Origin: Hellea sp964472905 | Lineage (GTDB): Bacteria > Pseudomonadota > Alphaproteobacteria > Caulobacterales > Maricaulaceae | Reading direction: 5' to 3' | Assembly (NCBI GenBank): GCA_964472905.1 | Contig: CAYYMI010000003.1 | Span: 4,187 to 68,186, forward strand | Length of the DNA: 64,000 nt | In this document: in pieces, positions 63,678 through 64,000 of the stretch | Position numbering within the stretch: the stretch's first letter is position 1 | How the letters are laid out: each line of letters opens with the position of its first letter | Program-made: the position numbers and the translations under genes | Notes under the pieces: generated by a model | The model's database searches: none | Seen by the model: only the letters and a program-made list of their open reading frames with translations | Told to the model about the DNA's origin: nothing

Positions 63678-64000
63678 AACTTTATTACTAAGTTATTGTA
63701 TTTGTTATATATAAATTTGTATAATGCGCTAAGTGTGTAAGGAATTGTGTAAGTATTTTGCCCAAATTCACGTCCCGAACTTTAATAAATTCACCCCGAT
63801 TCTATCGAAAAATCAAGTCTTACGCCTTTCATTTTCTTTTTCCCTCTCAAATCGCGCCTGAGAACTTTCTTCGAAATTAATACGCCATTGCACCCTACAC
63901 CTTAACCCGCCTGTACGGGCCTCTGCGCACTTTGTCGCAGCTTTCCTCAAAACAGGGTTTTGGGGCTTGCACCAAAACCCATGATCAGCCTCTTAATGGG
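63678..64000. other. Unassigned DNA right of the tRNA fragment
   Basis: Base composition changes from very AT-rich to more mixed. A minus-strand frame of 59 codons (63813-63992) is rich in Arg, Glu and Lys near its end but has no convincing start codon or known domain. A repeated TTACACAATTCCTTACACAC tract lies just beyond the tRNA fragment and could be an integrase arm site. This may be the edge of a neighbouring element. Confidence 0.4.

Noticed and set aside
63620..63720. Complete tRNA gene on the minus strand
   Set aside because: The anticodon arm, T-arm and CCA end are present, but the sequence that should hold the D-arm and 5' acceptor strand is AT-rich and unrelated.
63813..63992. A 59-codon minus-strand frame near the right edge
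   Set aside because: The charged composition looks protein-like, but there is no good start codon or ribosome site and no recognised domain; left as unassigned DNA.

Overview
The window looks like the chromosome of a marine, alga-associated alphaproteobacterium, possibly of the Hyphomonadales/Maricaulales type; this placement is an inference. The grounds are a moderately low G+C content, a DUF4174 protein, large TonB-dependent receptors, a PrtD-type secretion ATPase, an Entner-Doudoroff gene set and a complete alginate locus. No rRNA, intact tRNA, CRISPR array, transposase or integrase was found.

Region 1 (1-8.1 kb) is housekeeping and mixed: the start of a type I secretion ABC protein, a class II aldolase/adducin protein, galM, ald with a divergent Lrp-type regulator and a palindromic site between them, lptD, a ferredoxin-NADP reductase and an unknown 152-residue protein. 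Region 2 (8.4-24 kb) is propionate, valine and serine metabolism. A two-subunit methylmalonyl-CoA mutase is followed by a btuFCD-like importer, probably for its B12 cofactor. A convergent sdaA comes next, then a valine-degradation operon (acyl-CoA dehydrogenase, 3-hydroxyisobutyryl-CoA hydrolase, mmsB) headed by a CoA-acylating aldehyde dehydrogenase and a DUF4174 protein. A Baeyer-Villiger-type monooxygenase and a lipoprotein metallopeptidase lie beyond.

Region 3 (24-43 kb) degrades alginate. gap-zwf-pgl-edd on the plus strand faces an eight-gene minus-strand run: PL6 lyase, PL17 lyase, kdgF, MFS transporter, two candidate DEH reductases, eda and kdgK. A FadR-type GntR regulator and a large TonB-dependent receptor lie just upstream. 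A TTGGTAT half-site recurs before the lyase operon, the regulator and the receptor, so it is a candidate operator. Together the genes turn alginate into unsaturated uronate, DEH, KDG, KDPG, and finally pyruvate plus glyceraldehyde-3-phosphate.

Region 4 (43.1-63.7 kb) is a polyamine-catabolism block between two direct repeats, each a 3' fragment of a tRNA-Leu(CAA)-like gene. This suggests a genomic island next to a tRNA integration hotspot. The left edge carries two gene remnants (DUF4143 and a helicase C-terminus). The block encodes agmatinase, an APC permease, both putrescine routes (gamma-glutamylated puuA/puuB/aldehyde dehydrogenase/amidotransferase, and direct transamination), gabT/gabD, a TonB-dependent receptor, a FCD-type GntR regulator, a TPR-sulfotransferase and an unknown six-helix membrane protein. 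A TGATCACATT motif recurs before three of its transcription units.
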